From NCBI RefSeq assembly GCF_900109345.1, contig NZ_FNZN01000005.1, forward strand, positions 62,001-126,000: 64,000 nucleotides of DNA, given 5' to 3'. The translations under genes were made by a program, and so were the position numbers. Below, piece after piece: positions 9,562 through 18,205 of this stretch (positions are counted from its first letter, which is position 1; each line of letters begins with the position of its first letter). Below the pieces are notes generated by a model. The model saw only the letters and a program-made list of their open reading frames with translations, was not told the origin of the DNA and did no database searches. This DNA comes from Maribacter orientalis (GTDB lineage: Bacteria > Bacteroidota > Bacteroidia > Flavobacteriales > Flavobacteriaceae).

Positions 9562-9590
9562 AAAGGGGACGGTTATTACCGTCCCCTTTT
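9562..9590 (+). terminator. Rho-independent terminator of dnaK
   Basis: An 11-bp stem AAAGGGGACGG / CCGTCCCCTTT with a 6-nt TTATTA loop, followed by T-rich sequence. It begins 22 nt after the dnaK stop. Confidence 0.9.
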
Positions 9591-9608
9591 ACTTTTGTAC
9601 TTTATTTT

Positions 9609-9638
9609 TTTGTACCAATTATTAATAAAGTAATTTTG
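9609..9638 (+). promoter_or_regulatory. Promoter of the YD-like repeat protein gene
   Basis: TTTG at 9609-9612, an 18-nt spacer, and TAATTTTG at 9631-9638 match the Bacteroidota -33/-7 consensus. The ATG at 9643 starts only 4 nt after the box, so the transcript should have essentially no leader. Confidence 0.65.
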
Positions 9639-9642
9639 TAGT

Positions 9643-10569
9643 ATGATGAATAGATATTTCCAAACTCTTATTCTTGTTTTATACACTTTCATGTGCACTG
9701 CACAAGGGCAAGAAATTCAAATTTTCACACTTGCAGATTTTGATTTAAAAGAGAATGTGAAATTTTGTTTGGTAAGTACCGATTATGGTAAAGAAGAATA
9801 TGATTTCAATAAAAAAGGTTTTTTAACCAAAGCTGTAACTAGATACAATGACAACGATTACGACGTTGTTTATTACAAATATAAGGCTGGTGAATTAACT
9901 GAGAAGCGTTCAGAATCTTACCGTAATAATGAGTTTGACCCTAGTACGTCAATTGCTCATTTCTATCAAATAGATTCTACCGATAACATTAAAATACAAG
10001 AACGTATTTTTTCATATGACAAAGAATTCTTAGACGAATATGTTTACGAATATGATGAATCTGGGGATTTATCTAGTATTAGAAGAACGAACAATGACGG
10101 TACAGACGTAACTCAAGTAGAACATAAAAAGTTTAAAGGAGAATATACGGTAACGTATTTACTGAATGACGTTCCATTGAAAACTGTACGTACTTCAACC
10201 CAGAAATCTAAAAATAGGCCCGAACAAAAAATCGTTTTAACTAAAGAGTTTATTAAAGGGGAGGCTGATTATGCATTTGAGGAAGTTTTTAGTTTAGATG
10301 GTCATCTAATGGCGCAGCAAGAATTTGAGTATAATATAACTGCTAAAAAATTTGAACCAACAGTTAGAACAACATACACTTATGATGAAAATGGTATGTT
10401 GATTACCGAAGTTGCTAAATCGGGAGCAGAAACTGCTAAAAAGGAATATATATATCAATATGATAAAGAAGATAAGGGTAATTGGATAAAACAAATCGTA
10501 ACACCTGATAATACATACACCACTAGAAAAATAACGTATTATGCTCCTGAAACAAAGATTGAAGAGTAG
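9643..10569 (+). CDS. Secreted protein with YD-like repeats, function unknown
   Basis: A 308-aa protein I do not recognise as a named family. The first about 22 residues (NRYFQTLILVLYTFMCTAQG) look like a Sec signal peptide. The rest is a run of short beta-hairpin-like units such as YDFNKKGFLTKAV, YEYDESGDLSSIRR and YTYDENGMLITEVAKSG, reminiscent of YD/RHS repeats or of lipoproteins that track YDexG motifs. No catalytic motif is visible, so a periplasmic or surface scaffold is the best guess. Two ATGs are tandem at 9643 and 9646; the promoter box is so close that initiation at or next to the transcript end is expected. Its stop abuts the convergent GNAT stop with zero spacing. Confidence 0.75.
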   Translation: MMNRYFQTLILVLYTFMCTAQGQEIQIFTLADFDLKENVKFCLVSTDYGKEEYDFNKKGFLTKAVTRYNDNDYDVVYYKYKAGELTEKRSESYRNNEFDPSTSIAHFYQIDSTDNIKIQERIFSYDKEFLDEYVYEYDESGDLSSIRRTNNDGTDVTQVEHKKFKGEYTVTYLLNDVPLKTVRTSTQKSKNRPEQKIVLTKEFIKGEADYAFEEVFSLDGHLMAQQEFEYNITAKKFEPTVRTTYTYDENGMLITEVAKSGAETAKKEYIYQYDKEDKGNWIKQIVTPDNTYTTRKITYYAPETKIEE

Positions 10570-11136
10570 CTAGACGTAGTGCAATTTTCTCTCGAGCCAT
10601 TCTTGGCGAAGTAGTCCATAACAACAGGTATTTCTCTTAAACCCATCGAGTAGGTATACATCTTTTCTTAAAATACCTTCTAAGGTGCATCCTAATTTTT
10701 CGACAGCTTTTCTTGATTTAATGTTTCGTTCGTCTACACGAAACTCAATTTTTTCAAAATCCATTTTTATAAAGGCATGTTCTAACATTAAAGACTTCAT
10801 ATGGTCATTTAATCCGCTGCCATGAAATTCTTTACCAATCCACGTAGAACCTATATGTAGAACTTTGTTTTTGAAATTTATGTTCATATACCTGGTACTA
10901 CCGGCATATGCTTTTTTCTTTTTATCATAGATTATAAATGGAATACTGGTGCCATTATTAAACTGTTTTATGGCTGTTTCTACGTAATCTTTTAATGAAG
11001 CACGAGTTGAAATATTTGAAGGGGAATATTGAATCAAGTTATTTTGTGAAGCAATTGAAATAAGTTCTTCAAAATTATCAAGTGTTAGAGGCTGTAATAG
11101 CACTTTATCATTTTCTAAAATTAATGACTCATTCAT
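10570..11136 (-). CDS. GNAT N-acetyltransferase, RimJ/RimL-like
   Basis: A 188-aa acetyltransferase of the RimL/GNAT_3 type. It begins with VLLQPLTLDNFEELISIA and holds the AcCoA-loop equivalents IGSTWIGKEFHGSGLND and MDFEKIEFRVDERNIKSRKAVEKLG, the latter diagnostic for RimJ/RimL relatives. Members acetylate N-terminal amines of ribosomal proteins, amino sugars or small amines; the substrate here is unknown. The ATG overlaps the stop of the upstream esterase by 4 nt (ATGA), so the two are translated from one message. Confidence 0.85.
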   Translation of the reverse strand: MNESLILENDKVLLQPLTLDNFEELISIASQNNLIQYSPSNISTRASLKDYVETAIKQFNNGTSIPFIIYDKKKKAYAGSTRYMNINFKNKVLHIGSTWIGKEFHGSGLNDHMKSLMLEHAFIKMDFEKIEFRVDERNIKSRKAVEKLGCTLEGILRKDVYLLDGFKRNTCCYGLLRQEWLERKLHYV

Positions 11137-11774
11137 TTTGCTAAGTTATTAATGATTTCTTTTTTGACTTCATGTCCGCCATTAAAATTTATGTAGCAAA
11201 CGTTTTTACCAAATAATTCTACCAATTTATTCTTTTCTTCAAGGTGTCTTTCTGGAGTTAAATATTCATCACTGTTGCCTAATATGGATATGATTTCGGT
11301 GTTGATTAAATATTTGAAATCTTCTTTTTTAAGTTCAATAGGAATTCCGCCAGCATACAAAACCAATTTGTCGCACTGTAATTTTGAGTGTGTCAAGTAC
11401 CGCATAGCAATTGAAACTCCTTGGGAAAATCCGAACATAATTAGTTCACAACGTTTAGGAATAACTTCATTGGCCAAAACAGCATCTAAATAATTGAAAA
11501 GATTAGTTATTTCTTGCTCCGTATTTTCCTTCGTCAACCAACTTGCACCAACATGCTTATATTCTCCATTTAAATAATATTTTGAGGGTGCTTGAGGAGC
11601 TATTATGTAATTCTCATTTTCAGGAAGTTCTTTAAAATATTTTAGAAAAAATCGGCTCAAAAAACCGATTCCGTGAAAAACTATCCAAACCCTTTTCGTG
11701 TCTTTATTCAAAACATTTAATGTTTCATAAGTATTAGACGATTTATAGGTAATATTTTTTATCTGATTATTCAT
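11133..11774 (-). CDS. Alpha/beta hydrolase, carboxylesterase/phospholipase type
   Basis: A 213-aa cytoplasmic serine hydrolase. It shows VWIVFHGIGFLSRFFLKYF (oxyanion region), IIAPQAPSKYYLNG, the nucleophile elbow MFGFSQGVSIAMRYL (Ser in GFSQG), LVLYAGGIP, ILGNSDEYLTPE (Asp) and NFNGGHEV (His), so the Ser-Asp-His triad is complete. GFSQG with the PQAPS block places it with carboxylesterase/lysophospholipase-like enzymes. It forms a two-gene unit with the overlapping GNAT and is divergent from the men operon across 65 bp. It is unlikely to be MenH, since the motif set and operon placement differ. Confidence 0.82.
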   Translation of the reverse strand: MNNQIKNITYKSSNTYETLNVLNKDTKRVWIVFHGIGFLSRFFLKYFKELPENENYIIAPQAPSKYYLNGEYKHVGASWLTKENTEQEITNLFNYLDAVLANEVIPKRCELIMFGFSQGVSIAMRYLTHSKLQCDKLVLYAGGIPIELKKEDFKYLINTEIISILGNSDEYLTPERHLEEKNKLVELFGKNVCYINFNGGHEVKKEIINNLAK

Positions 11775-11839
11775 ATGATATCCAATTCTTTTGAGCTTTT
11801 CAGTTGGTAATGTAATGCTTAATTTTACAAAAAAAAGGA

Positions 11840-12262
11840 ATGAACGACCACAAAGAAAAAATTCTGAAAATTTGTAACGAGACCTCTAAGAACACCTTAA
11901 TGGAAACCTTAGATATTGAATACATAGATGTAGGTGAAGATTTTTTGTTGGCTAAAATGCCTGTTACGTCAAAAGTTCATCAACCTGACGGTGTACTTCA
12001 TGGTGGAGCAACTGTAGCATTAGCTGAAAGTGTGGGTAGTGCAGCATCTTATATATTTTTAGATGGTAATAAATACTTTGTTAGAGGTATAGAAATTTCA
12101 GCAAACCATGTAAAAAGTATAAAGGAAGGCTTTGTTTATGCAAGGGCTATAATTTTGCATAAGGGAAGAACAACTCAGTTATGGGAAATTAAGATTACTA
12201 ACGAAGCTGATCAGCTGATTTCGCTTTGTAAATTAACTACAATCGCTTTACCTAGAAGCTAG
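11840..12262 (+). CDS. menI: Hotdog-fold thioesterase, probable DHNA-CoA hydrolase (MenI-like)
   Basis: A 140-aa PaaI/YdiI-type thioesterase. The core is KVHQPDGVLHGGATVALAES, with the HGG loop and the catalytic acidic residue in the following helix, and VRGIEISANHVKSIKEG. It lies one base upstream of menF and heads the men genes, which strongly suggests it hydrolyses 1,4-dihydroxy-2-naphthoyl-CoA, the step between MenB and MenA. That substrate is inferred from context; the fold itself is clear. Full length for the family. Confidence 0.82.
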   Translation: MNDHKEKILKICNETSKNTLMETLDIEYIDVGEDFLLAKMPVTSKVHQPDGVLHGGATVALAESVGSAASYIFLDGNKYFVRGIEISANHVKSIKEGFVYARAIILHKGRTTQLWEIKITNEADQLISLCKLTTIALPRS

Positions 12263-12263
12263 T

Positions 12264-13382
12264 ATGGTTCAAGAACTTTTTGATAGAGCTTCTGCTAATT
12301 TAAATAATGAATTGCCTTTTGTTCTATATAGAAAACCAAATGAGGCGGTATTAAATGGAGTTTTTCAAAAGGATAATCAAATATATTCGGTGGTTGATTT
12401 CTCAGAAACCGGATTTGTTTTTGCTCCATTCGATTTAGGTTCTCAACCTATATTATTGAAAACTGATGAGATTATTAAAGCCCCTATAGAGTATAAGGGT
12501 ATCTCGTTACCGATTGTCGATGAAATTTCTTTATTGAATGAATCAGAGAAGGCAGATTATATTAAGTTAATAACAAAAGCCTTAAAAGTAATTAAGGACG
12601 GAGAATTAGATAAGGTAGTTTTATCTAGAAAAATTGAAATTAATGATGAGGTTTCACCAATAAACCTGTTTAAAAACCTTTTAGATATTTATCCAAAAGC
12701 ATTTTGTTATCTATGGTACCACCCAAAAGTAGGTACTTGGATAGGGGCAACACCTGAAATATTAGTAAAAAGTAGAGGAAGACAGTTTACTACAATGTCC
12801 TTAGCGGGAACGCAAAGTTCAAAAGAATTTTTAAAACCAAAATGGACTAAGAAGGAATTAAATGAACAACAGGTAGTTACCAATTACATACTTGAAACCC
12901 TAAAAGACAAGGTGGTTTCATTAAAAGCTTCTGACGTAGCCTCTGTTGAAGCAGGTCAACTTTGGCATTTACGAACAGAAATTAAAGGAGTATTTAAACC
13001 TGGTAAATTTGGTGAAGTATTAAGAGCATTACATCCAACACCAGCAGTATGTGGAACACCTTTGGCAAATGCTAAAAGATTCATTGCTGAAAATGAAAAT
13101 TATGACCGGTCTTTTTATACTGGTTTTTTAGGAGAGTTGAACTTTTCTACTGAGTTGGCTAGAAATAAGAATAGGCGAAATCAAGAAAATAGTGCCTATA
13201 GAAGTGTAGTTAAAAATTCTGAACTTTTTGTGAATTTAAGGTGTATGCAAATAAGTAAAATCGCTATAAGCATTTATGTTGGTGGCGGTATTACTAATGA
13301 TTCAATACCTGAAAGTGAATGGAATGAAACTGTATTGAAAAGCAATACCATGTTTCGTGTTCTGAATCATAAATTGCGTTAA
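12264..13382 (+). CDS. menF: Isochorismate synthase
   Basis: A 372-aa chorismate-binding enzyme that isomerises chorismate to isochorismate, the entry step of menaquinone synthesis. The C-terminal half has the family blocks LDKVVLSRKIEI, GATPEILVKSRG, TMSLAGTQ, LHPTPAVCGTP, YDRSFYTGFLGEL, LRCMQI and IYVGGGITNDSIPESEWNET. The N-terminal part is short compared with EntC/MenF of enterobacteria, as is usual in Bacteroidota. It is separated from the thioesterase by one base, so the two are surely co-transcribed. The 43-nt gap before menD contains a separate promoter. Confidence 0.92.
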   Translation: MVQELFDRASANLNNELPFVLYRKPNEAVLNGVFQKDNQIYSVVDFSETGFVFAPFDLGSQPILLKTDEIIKAPIEYKGISLPIVDEISLLNESEKADYIKLITKALKVIKDGELDKVVLSRKIEINDEVSPINLFKNLLDIYPKAFCYLWYHPKVGTWIGATPEILVKSRGRQFTTMSLAGTQSSKEFLKPKWTKKELNEQQVVTNYILETLKDKVVSLKASDVASVEAGQLWHLRTEIKGVFKPGKFGEVLRALHPTPAVCGTPLANAKRFIAENENYDRSFYTGFLGELNFSTELARNKNRRNQENSAYRSVVKNSELFVNLRCMQISKIAISIYVGGGITNDSIPESEWNETVLKSNTMFRVLNHKLR

Positions 13383-13386
13383 GACA

Positions 13387-13419
13387 TTTGGGTAATAAGC
13401 TGCTTAGGTTGTATTTTTG
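13387..13419 (+). promoter_or_regulatory. Internal promoter upstream of menD
   Basis: TTTG at 13387-13390, a 21-nt spacer and TATTTTTG at 13412-13419. The box overlaps the TTG at 13417 that would extend MenD upstream, which argues that the ATG at 13426 is the real start. The predicted leader is only about 3 nt. Confidence 0.55.
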
Positions 13420-13425
13420 AAGTAC

Positions 13426-15177
13426 ATGAATTACTCTCTCATACCTACTGCACAAACTATCGTTCAGCATTGTCAGGAAAACGATATTAATACTATTGTA
13501 ATTTCCCCTGGTTCTAGAAATGCGCCTCTAACAATTTCCTTTGCAGAGAATCCTTTTTTTTCTTGTTTTAGTATAGTCGATGAGCGCTGTGCAGCTTTTT
13601 TTGCATTGGGTATGGCGCAGCAATTACAGAAACCGGTAGTAGTTATCTGTACATCGGGTAGTGCACTTTTAAATTATTATCCTGCAGTAGCAGAGGCTTA
13701 TTATAGTAATACTCCATTGATAGTTATTTCTGCGGATAGACCGATTTATAAAGTTGGCATAGGTGATGGGCAAACTATTAATCAGAAAAACGTATTTGAA
13801 AATCAAATAGGATATTCGGCTAATCTCAGGCAAGATGTGAGTCATGCTACCGATAAAATTCTGCATTACAAGAAAGAATGGATTAAGGGTGAAAATGTAG
13901 ATAAGATTCAAAATGAAGTTCAAGCATATAACGATGCCGAATTAAATACAGCATTTAAAATAGCCTTTACTTATCAGAGCCCTGTTCATATAAATGTACC
14001 TTTTGAAGAGCCCTTGTATGAAACAACAAAAGACTCTACTATAATAGCCCAAATAGAATCGATTTCTAAGCAAGAAACGAATCAATCTTCATTACAAAGA
14101 GAAAAGGATATTTGGAATACATCAAAACGTAAAATAGTTTTGGTTGGGGTAAACAAACCACATAGTGTTGATGACAAAGTACTTCAGAGTTTAGCCAATG
14201 ACCCTAGTGTGTTGGTTTTGACTGAAACTACTTCAAACTTAAACCATCCTAGTTTTTTCAATAGCATAGATTCAATAATTGCGCCTATTGAAATGAGTAA
14301 TGAAAAGGATTCCTTATTTGAAAATTTGCAGCCAGAAGTATTAGTTACTTTTGGCGGACTTATTGTCTCAAAAAAAATAAAAGCTTTTCTAAGAACTTTT
14401 TCACCTAAACATCATTGGCATATTGGTGGCGTAAAAGCAAATGACACCTTTTTTTGTTTAGAAAAACATATTAAAGTCCCTGTCGATACATTTTTTCAAG
14501 AAATGTACTTAGATTCTAAAACTATTAAAAGTGACTATTTTAGTTTTTGGCATCAAGTAAAAACAGAATATGTTTTAAAAAGGTCTGCTTATTTAGCTAA
14601 AATACCTTTTTCAGATTTCTCAGTCTTTAGTCAACTAATGCTATCGATACCAAATAATTATCTTTTACAACTTGCTAATAGTTCTACAATAAGATATACG
14701 CAATTGTTCGACATGAACCCAACGCTAAGAGTGTATTGCAATAGAGGAACTAGTGGAATAGATGGCAGTACTTCGACAGCTATCGGTGCTTCTGTAGTTA
14801 GTGAAACTCCTACTTTGTTCATCACAGGAGATCTTAGTTTTTTCTATGATAGTAATGCCTTGTGGAATAATTCAATTAAAAATGATTTTAGAATCATTAT
14901 AATCAATAATAAAGGCGGTGGTATATTTAGAATTCTACCTGGTAAGGAAAATACGGATGTTTTTAAAACCTATTTTGAGACGCGTCATAATTTAAGTGCT
15001 GAACACCTTTGCAAAATGTATGGTTTTGAATACAGGACTGCCAATTCATCAGAGGCTCTTGAAGAAGTATTAAGTGACTTTTATAGTACATCGGGTTGTC
15101 CCAGATTATTGGAGATTAATACCCCTACATTAATAAACGATAAAATTTTGATTGATTATTTTCGTTTTATATCTTAG
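13426..15177 (+). CDS. menD: 2-succinyl-5-enolpyruvyl-6-hydroxy-3-cyclohexene-1-carboxylate synthase
   Basis: MenD, 583 aa from the ATG at 13426, a thiamine-diphosphate enzyme that adds a succinyl-semialdehyde unit from 2-oxoglutarate to isochorismate. The N-terminal Pyr domain has VISPGSRNAPLTISF, DERCAAFFALGMAQ and TSGSALLNYYPAVAEAYYS. The C-terminal PP domain has RGTSGIDGSTSTAIGAS, FITGDLSFFYDSNALWNN and IIINNKGGGIFRILPG, covering the cofactor-binding GDxS...N motif. The frame can be opened to a TTG at 13417, but that codon sits inside a -7 promoter box. DUF2853 follows closely. Confidence 0.95.
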   Translation: MNYSLIPTAQTIVQHCQENDINTIVISPGSRNAPLTISFAENPFFSCFSIVDERCAAFFALGMAQQLQKPVVVICTSGSALLNYYPAVAEAYYSNTPLIVISADRPIYKVGIGDGQTINQKNVFENQIGYSANLRQDVSHATDKILHYKKEWIKGENVDKIQNEVQAYNDAELNTAFKIAFTYQSPVHINVPFEEPLYETTKDSTIIAQIESISKQETNQSSLQREKDIWNTSKRKIVLVGVNKPHSVDDKVLQSLANDPSVLVLTETTSNLNHPSFFNSIDSIIAPIEMSNEKDSLFENLQPEVLVTFGGLIVSKKIKAFLRTFSPKHHWHIGGVKANDTFFCLEKHIKVPVDTFFQEMYLDSKTIKSDYFSFWHQVKTEYVLKRSAYLAKIPFSDFSVFSQLMLSIPNNYLLQLANSSTIRYTQLFDMNPTLRVYCNRGTSGIDGSTSTAIGASVVSETPTLFITGDLSFFYDSNALWNNSIKNDFRIIIINNKGGGIFRILPGKENTDVFKTYFETRHNLSAEHLCKMYGFEYRTANSSEALEEVLSDFYSTSGCPRLLEINTPTLINDKILIDYFRFIS

Positions 15178-15211
15178 AGGTGTATTAACCATTAATTATA
15201 ACACATTTCAG

Positions 15212-15556
15212 ATGAGTAAAAGAGACGATTTAATTGAAAAGTATGCTGCAGACATCAAAGATAAATTTGGTGAAAGTGCAGATATGGATTTACTTAAAAA
15301 AGTAACTGTTGGTTTAGGGCCTTCTATTTACAATATCGATGCTTCAAAAGTATCAGGTACTGATCAGAAAGAATTGGATACTGTTAAGAACAATTACCTG
15401 ATCAAAAAATTAGGTCTTGCAGATGATTCTAAATTAGACGATGCTATTAAAACTGTAATGGACAAGTATGGTTCATCTAACAGAAATAAGTATAGAGCTG
15501 TAATCTATTATAAGCTTTGTCAACATTTCAAGAAAGCATCCGTTTATAATAAATAA
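15212..15556 (+). CDS. DUF2853 family protein
   Basis: A 114-aa soluble protein beginning MSKRDDLIEKYAADIKDKFG, with VTVGLGPSIYNIDASKVSG and a basic C-terminus KYRAVIYYKLCQHFKKASVY. This matches DUF2853, a small helical domain of unknown function common in Bacteroidota. The frame extends upstream into the end of menD, but the extension is not conserved-looking and the ATG at 15212 gives the family length. It sits between menD and a terminator, so it is co-transcribed with menD; this position recurs in Flavobacteria, where menB often follows. Here menB does not follow. Confidence 0.82.
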   Translation: MSKRDDLIEKYAADIKDKFGESADMDLLKKVTVGLGPSIYNIDASKVSGTDQKELDTVKNNYLIKKLGLADDSKLDDAIKTVMDKYGSSNRNKYRAVIYYKLCQHFKKASVYNK

Positions 15557-15577
15557 ACATTTTCGAGCTTATAATAT

Positions 15578-15610
15578 AGACCGCTGCCGAATTGGTAACG
15601 GTCTTTTTTT
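15578..15610 (+). terminator. Rho-independent terminator after DUF2853
   Basis: AGACCG (15578-15583) pairs with CGGTCT (15599-15604), with an inner TGCC/GGTA stem and a run of Ts to 15611. It ends the menI-menF-menD-DUF2853 unit. Confidence 0.85.
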
Positions 15611-15636
15611 TACCCTCATTTTCTAAATTTTAAATG

Positions 15637-15644
15637 TAATTTTG
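15637..15644 (+). promoter_or_regulatory. -7 promoter box directly before cvfB
   Basis: TAATTTTG matches TAnnTTTG; the cvfB ATG begins 4 nt later at 15649. The layout TAATTTTGTAGCATGAT is nearly identical to the one before the gene at 9643. No clear -33 TTTG is visible. Confidence 0.55.
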
Positions 15645-15648
15645 TAGC

Positions 15649-16485
15649 ATGATAGAATTAGGACGTATAAACAATTTAGAAATTTTAAGAGATACCAGTG
15701 TTGGGCTATTTTTGGGCGATGACGAAGGCAATGACGTGTTATTACCTAATAAATATGTGCCTGCCAATTATGAAATTGGAGAGAGTATAAAGGTGTTTTG
15801 TTATTTAGATTATGATGAGCGACCTGTGGCAACTACCTTAGAGCCAGACATCATGTTAGGAGAGTTTAGATTATTGCAGGTAGCTGAAGTAAATGAATTT
15901 GGGGCGTTTATGCAATGGGGTCTTGAAAAACACCTATTAGTTCCATTTAGGGAACAACGTGACAAAATGAAAGAAGGCCAATGGTATGTGGTACATTGCT
16001 ATTTAGATGAGCGTTCTGGTAGATTGGTCGCTTCGAATAAGATCGATAAGTTTTTAAGTAATGATAGTGTAGATCTTAAGGAATGGGAGCAAGTCCAATT
16101 AGTAGTTACGAGGCAAACCGATTTGGGATGGGAAGTTATTGTGAATGAAAGACATAAAGGCCTTGTATATTTTAATGAAGTTTTTAAGCCAATAAATATT
16201 GGTGATGTGATACCTGGTTGTATTAAAACAATAAGAAAGGACAACAAACTTGATATTTCTCTTCAACCGTTAGGAGCGAAAGTGCTGGAACCAGCTGCTA
16301 AAAAGATTTATGAAGTGCTAAAGAAAAATGGCGGATTTTTAGGACTGCATGATAAATCTGCACCTGAAGAAATTAGAGATGTTTTTCAAATGAGCAAGAA
16401 AACGTTCAAAAAAGGATTAGGGACATTATACAAAGAGAGAAAAATAAAAATTGAAACAGACGGAATCACTTTAATAGAAGAATAA
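15649..16485 (+). CDS. cvfB: S1-like RNA-binding protein CvfB
   Basis: A 278-aa CvfB/YitL family protein. It has tandem S1-like OB folds (VGLFLGDDEGNDVLLP; VNEFGAFMQWGLEKHLLVPF; QTDLGWEVIVNERHKGLVYFNE) and a C-terminal winged helix (LGLHDKSAPEEIRDVFQMS, KKGLGTLYKERKI). CvfB binds RNA and affects virulence-factor expression in Staphylococcus; in Flavobacteria its role is untested. It has its own upstream box and follows a terminator, so it is a separate unit from menD. The ATG at 15649 gives the canonical start even though the mRNA leader must be minimal. Confidence 0.88.
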   Translation: MIELGRINNLEILRDTSVGLFLGDDEGNDVLLPNKYVPANYEIGESIKVFCYLDYDERPVATTLEPDIMLGEFRLLQVAEVNEFGAFMQWGLEKHLLVPFREQRDKMKEGQWYVVHCYLDERSGRLVASNKIDKFLSNDSVDLKEWEQVQLVVTRQTDLGWEVIVNERHKGLVYFNEVFKPINIGDVIPGCIKTIRKDNKLDISLQPLGAKVLEPAAKKIYEVLKKNGGFLGLHDKSAPEEIRDVFQMSKKTFKKGLGTLYKERKIKIETDGITLIEE

Positions 16486-16655
16486 GGCGGTAATGTCAGA
16501 AAATTCTTAAAATATTGATTTGCAGAATTATATCTCAATTTAAGAGGCGTATTTTTGGAGCCCTACTCAATTAATTCTATTTTTGTGTGAAATAAAAAAA
16601 TATTAATATTTTTTAACTTACATTTAGATTTTAAGCATCATAATTATTTTTAAGT

Positions 16656-17264
16656 ATGCCTTTTATAGAAGAGAGTGATTTATTAGAATTACATAAAGAT
16701 GTAGATAAAGCCCAGATTATTAATGAGCGCCTTCTGGATCAGATAAAATATAAAAACAAGGAATTAAAAAAAAGTAAGATTCAGCGAAACATATTTGCTG
16801 GTATAACAACCCTATTTTTAATAGGTGGTTTAGCTTTTACTTCTTTTACGGCAGGTTTATCAAGTTCAGGTGGATTCAATAGAAAGGCATCAAATGATTT
16901 AGTCTTGACTTCTATTGATAGTGTAGATGCTATAAGAACCCGATTAGAAAGTTTAAAAGAACAGAATGAAGAACTAAGTCTTGTAAAAGAGTTTTACTTA
17001 GCCAAAGAGTTCTTACAGAAAGAGAAGATTTATTCCGTTCAGGTAAAGTCGTTCGTAGATAATAATGTAACCTTGGCTTCTGAAGCACTTACCAACACAC
17101 TTTTTGTTAAAACAAATCCATTTTACTCATATTCTCTAGGTAATTTTGAGACCTTGCAAGAAGCACAGTCTTTTAGAAAGCAATTGGTAGATATCGGTTT
17201 TGGAGATGCTTTCGTCGCATCTTACCAAGATGGTAAAAGAATTCAAATAGAAGATCCTTATTAG
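16656..17264 (+). CDS. Membrane-anchored SPOR-like protein
   Basis: A 202-aa protein with a cytoplasmic charged helix (residues 1-45, KNKELKKSKIQRN), one membrane segment (about 47-68, IFAGITTLFLIGGLAFTSFT), a coiled coil (DAIRTRLESLKEQNEELSLV) and a C-terminal SPOR-like fold (IYSVQVKSFVDNN ... YSLGNFETLQEAQSFRKQLV ... AFVASYQDGKR). SPOR domains bind denuded septal peptidoglycan, so a division or envelope role is plausible; the domain is a remote match by eye. The stop TAG overlaps the GTG start of menA by one base, so menA is translationally coupled to it. Confidence 0.72.
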   Translation: MPFIEESDLLELHKDVDKAQIINERLLDQIKYKNKELKKSKIQRNIFAGITTLFLIGGLAFTSFTAGLSSSGGFNRKASNDLVLTSIDSVDAIRTRLESLKEQNEELSLVKEFYLAKEFLQKEKIYSVQVKSFVDNNVTLASEALTNTLFVKTNPFYSYSLGNFETLQEAQSFRKQLVDIGFGDAFVASYQDGKRIQIEDPY

Positions 17265-18172
17265 TGACTAAAGTTAATGCATGGCTAAATGCAGCAAGGC
17301 TTAGAACTCTTCCTCTATCTATATCCGGTATACTTGTAGGTACAGCAATTGCGTCCTTTTATGGAGTAACAAATACACTAATTTTTATATTTGCGTTATG
17401 TACTACCGTAGGGCTTCAAATTACTTCTAATTTTGCCAATGATTATGGTGATGGTGTAAAAGGAACGGATAATGATTCAAGATTAGGCCCGAAAAGAGCT
17501 TTACAAAGCGGACTTCTAACCGCAAAAGAGTTAAAGCGGGGAATCTATATTAGCATTGGTATTAATAGCATTCTAATAGTAGTATTAATCATAATCTCCT
17601 TTGGATTAAAAGAAATTCTATTTCCAGTAATATTTCTAATTTTGGGAACCTTCGCTATTTGGGCAGCTATTAAATATACCGTAGGTAAATCAGCTTATGG
17701 GTATAATGGGCTGGGTGATATTTTCGTTTTTATTTTCTTCGGATTGGTTAGTGTTCTTGGTTCAATGTTTTTGTATCTGAAGGCTATATATTTTATTGCT
17801 TTTCTACCGGCTATAGCAATTGGGTTGTTAAGTGTTGGCGTTCTTAACCTGAATAATATGCGAGATATTAAATCAGATAAATCGGTAGGTAAAAATACTT
17901 TGGTCGTTAAATTAGGACTACAAAAAGCTAAGATGTATCATTACACCTTACTATCAATTTCATTTCTGTGCTTGTTTTATTACTTGTCCACAACAAATGG
18001 ATCACTAATTCGTTATGTAAGTCTTATGGGGTTCGTGCCTGTTTTTATTCATATGCGTAAAGTGGCAGTGACGATCAATGAGGCAGAACTTGATCCAGAG
18101 CTAAAAAAATTGGCCTTAAGTACCTTTTTTACCGCTCTTGTGTTTTTTATTAGTTATTATTATTTTTTGTAA
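17264..18172 (+). CDS. menA: 1,4-dihydroxy-2-naphthoate prenyltransferase
   Basis: MenA, 302 aa, an integral membrane UbiA-family enzyme that attaches the isoprenoid tail to DHNA with loss of CO2. It contains the prenyl-diphosphate motif NFANDYGDGVKGTDNDSRLG and the second Asp-rich block NNMRDIKSDKSVGKNTL, with about eight hydrophobic segments. The start is GTG at 17264, one base overlapping the upstream stop; the sequence TKVNAWLNAARLRTLPLS right after it is the conserved N-terminus. The menA stop TAA is part of a -7 box (TAATTTTG) that may drive the next gene. Confidence 0.94.
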   Translation: MTKVNAWLNAARLRTLPLSISGILVGTAIASFYGVTNTLIFIFALCTTVGLQITSNFANDYGDGVKGTDNDSRLGPKRALQSGLLTAKELKRGIYISIGINSILIVVLIIISFGLKEILFPVIFLILGTFAIWAAIKYTVGKSAYGYNGLGDIFVFIFFGLVSVLGSMFLYLKAIYFIAFLPAIAIGLLSVGVLNLNNMRDIKSDKSVGKNTLVVKLGLQKAKMYHYTLLSISFLCLFYYLSTTNGSLIRYVSLMGFVPVFIHMRKVAVTINEAELDPELKKLALSTFFTALVFFISYYYFL

Positions 18173-18177
18173 TTTTG
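18170..18177 (+). promoter_or_regulatory. Possible -7 box for the LytTR regulator
   Basis: TAATTTTG matches TAnnTTTG and shares its first three bases with the menA stop codon. It is 29 nt before the TTG start of the regulator. No convincing -33 element is present. Confidence 0.35.
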
Positions 18178-18205
18178 AGTGTAACCTTCTAAACCATTTT
18201 AGATC

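Noticed and set aside
11133-11774. MenH (SHCHC synthase)
   Set aside because: The GFSQG elbow and PQAPS block fit carboxylesterases, and the gene is on the other strand in an operon with a GNAT.
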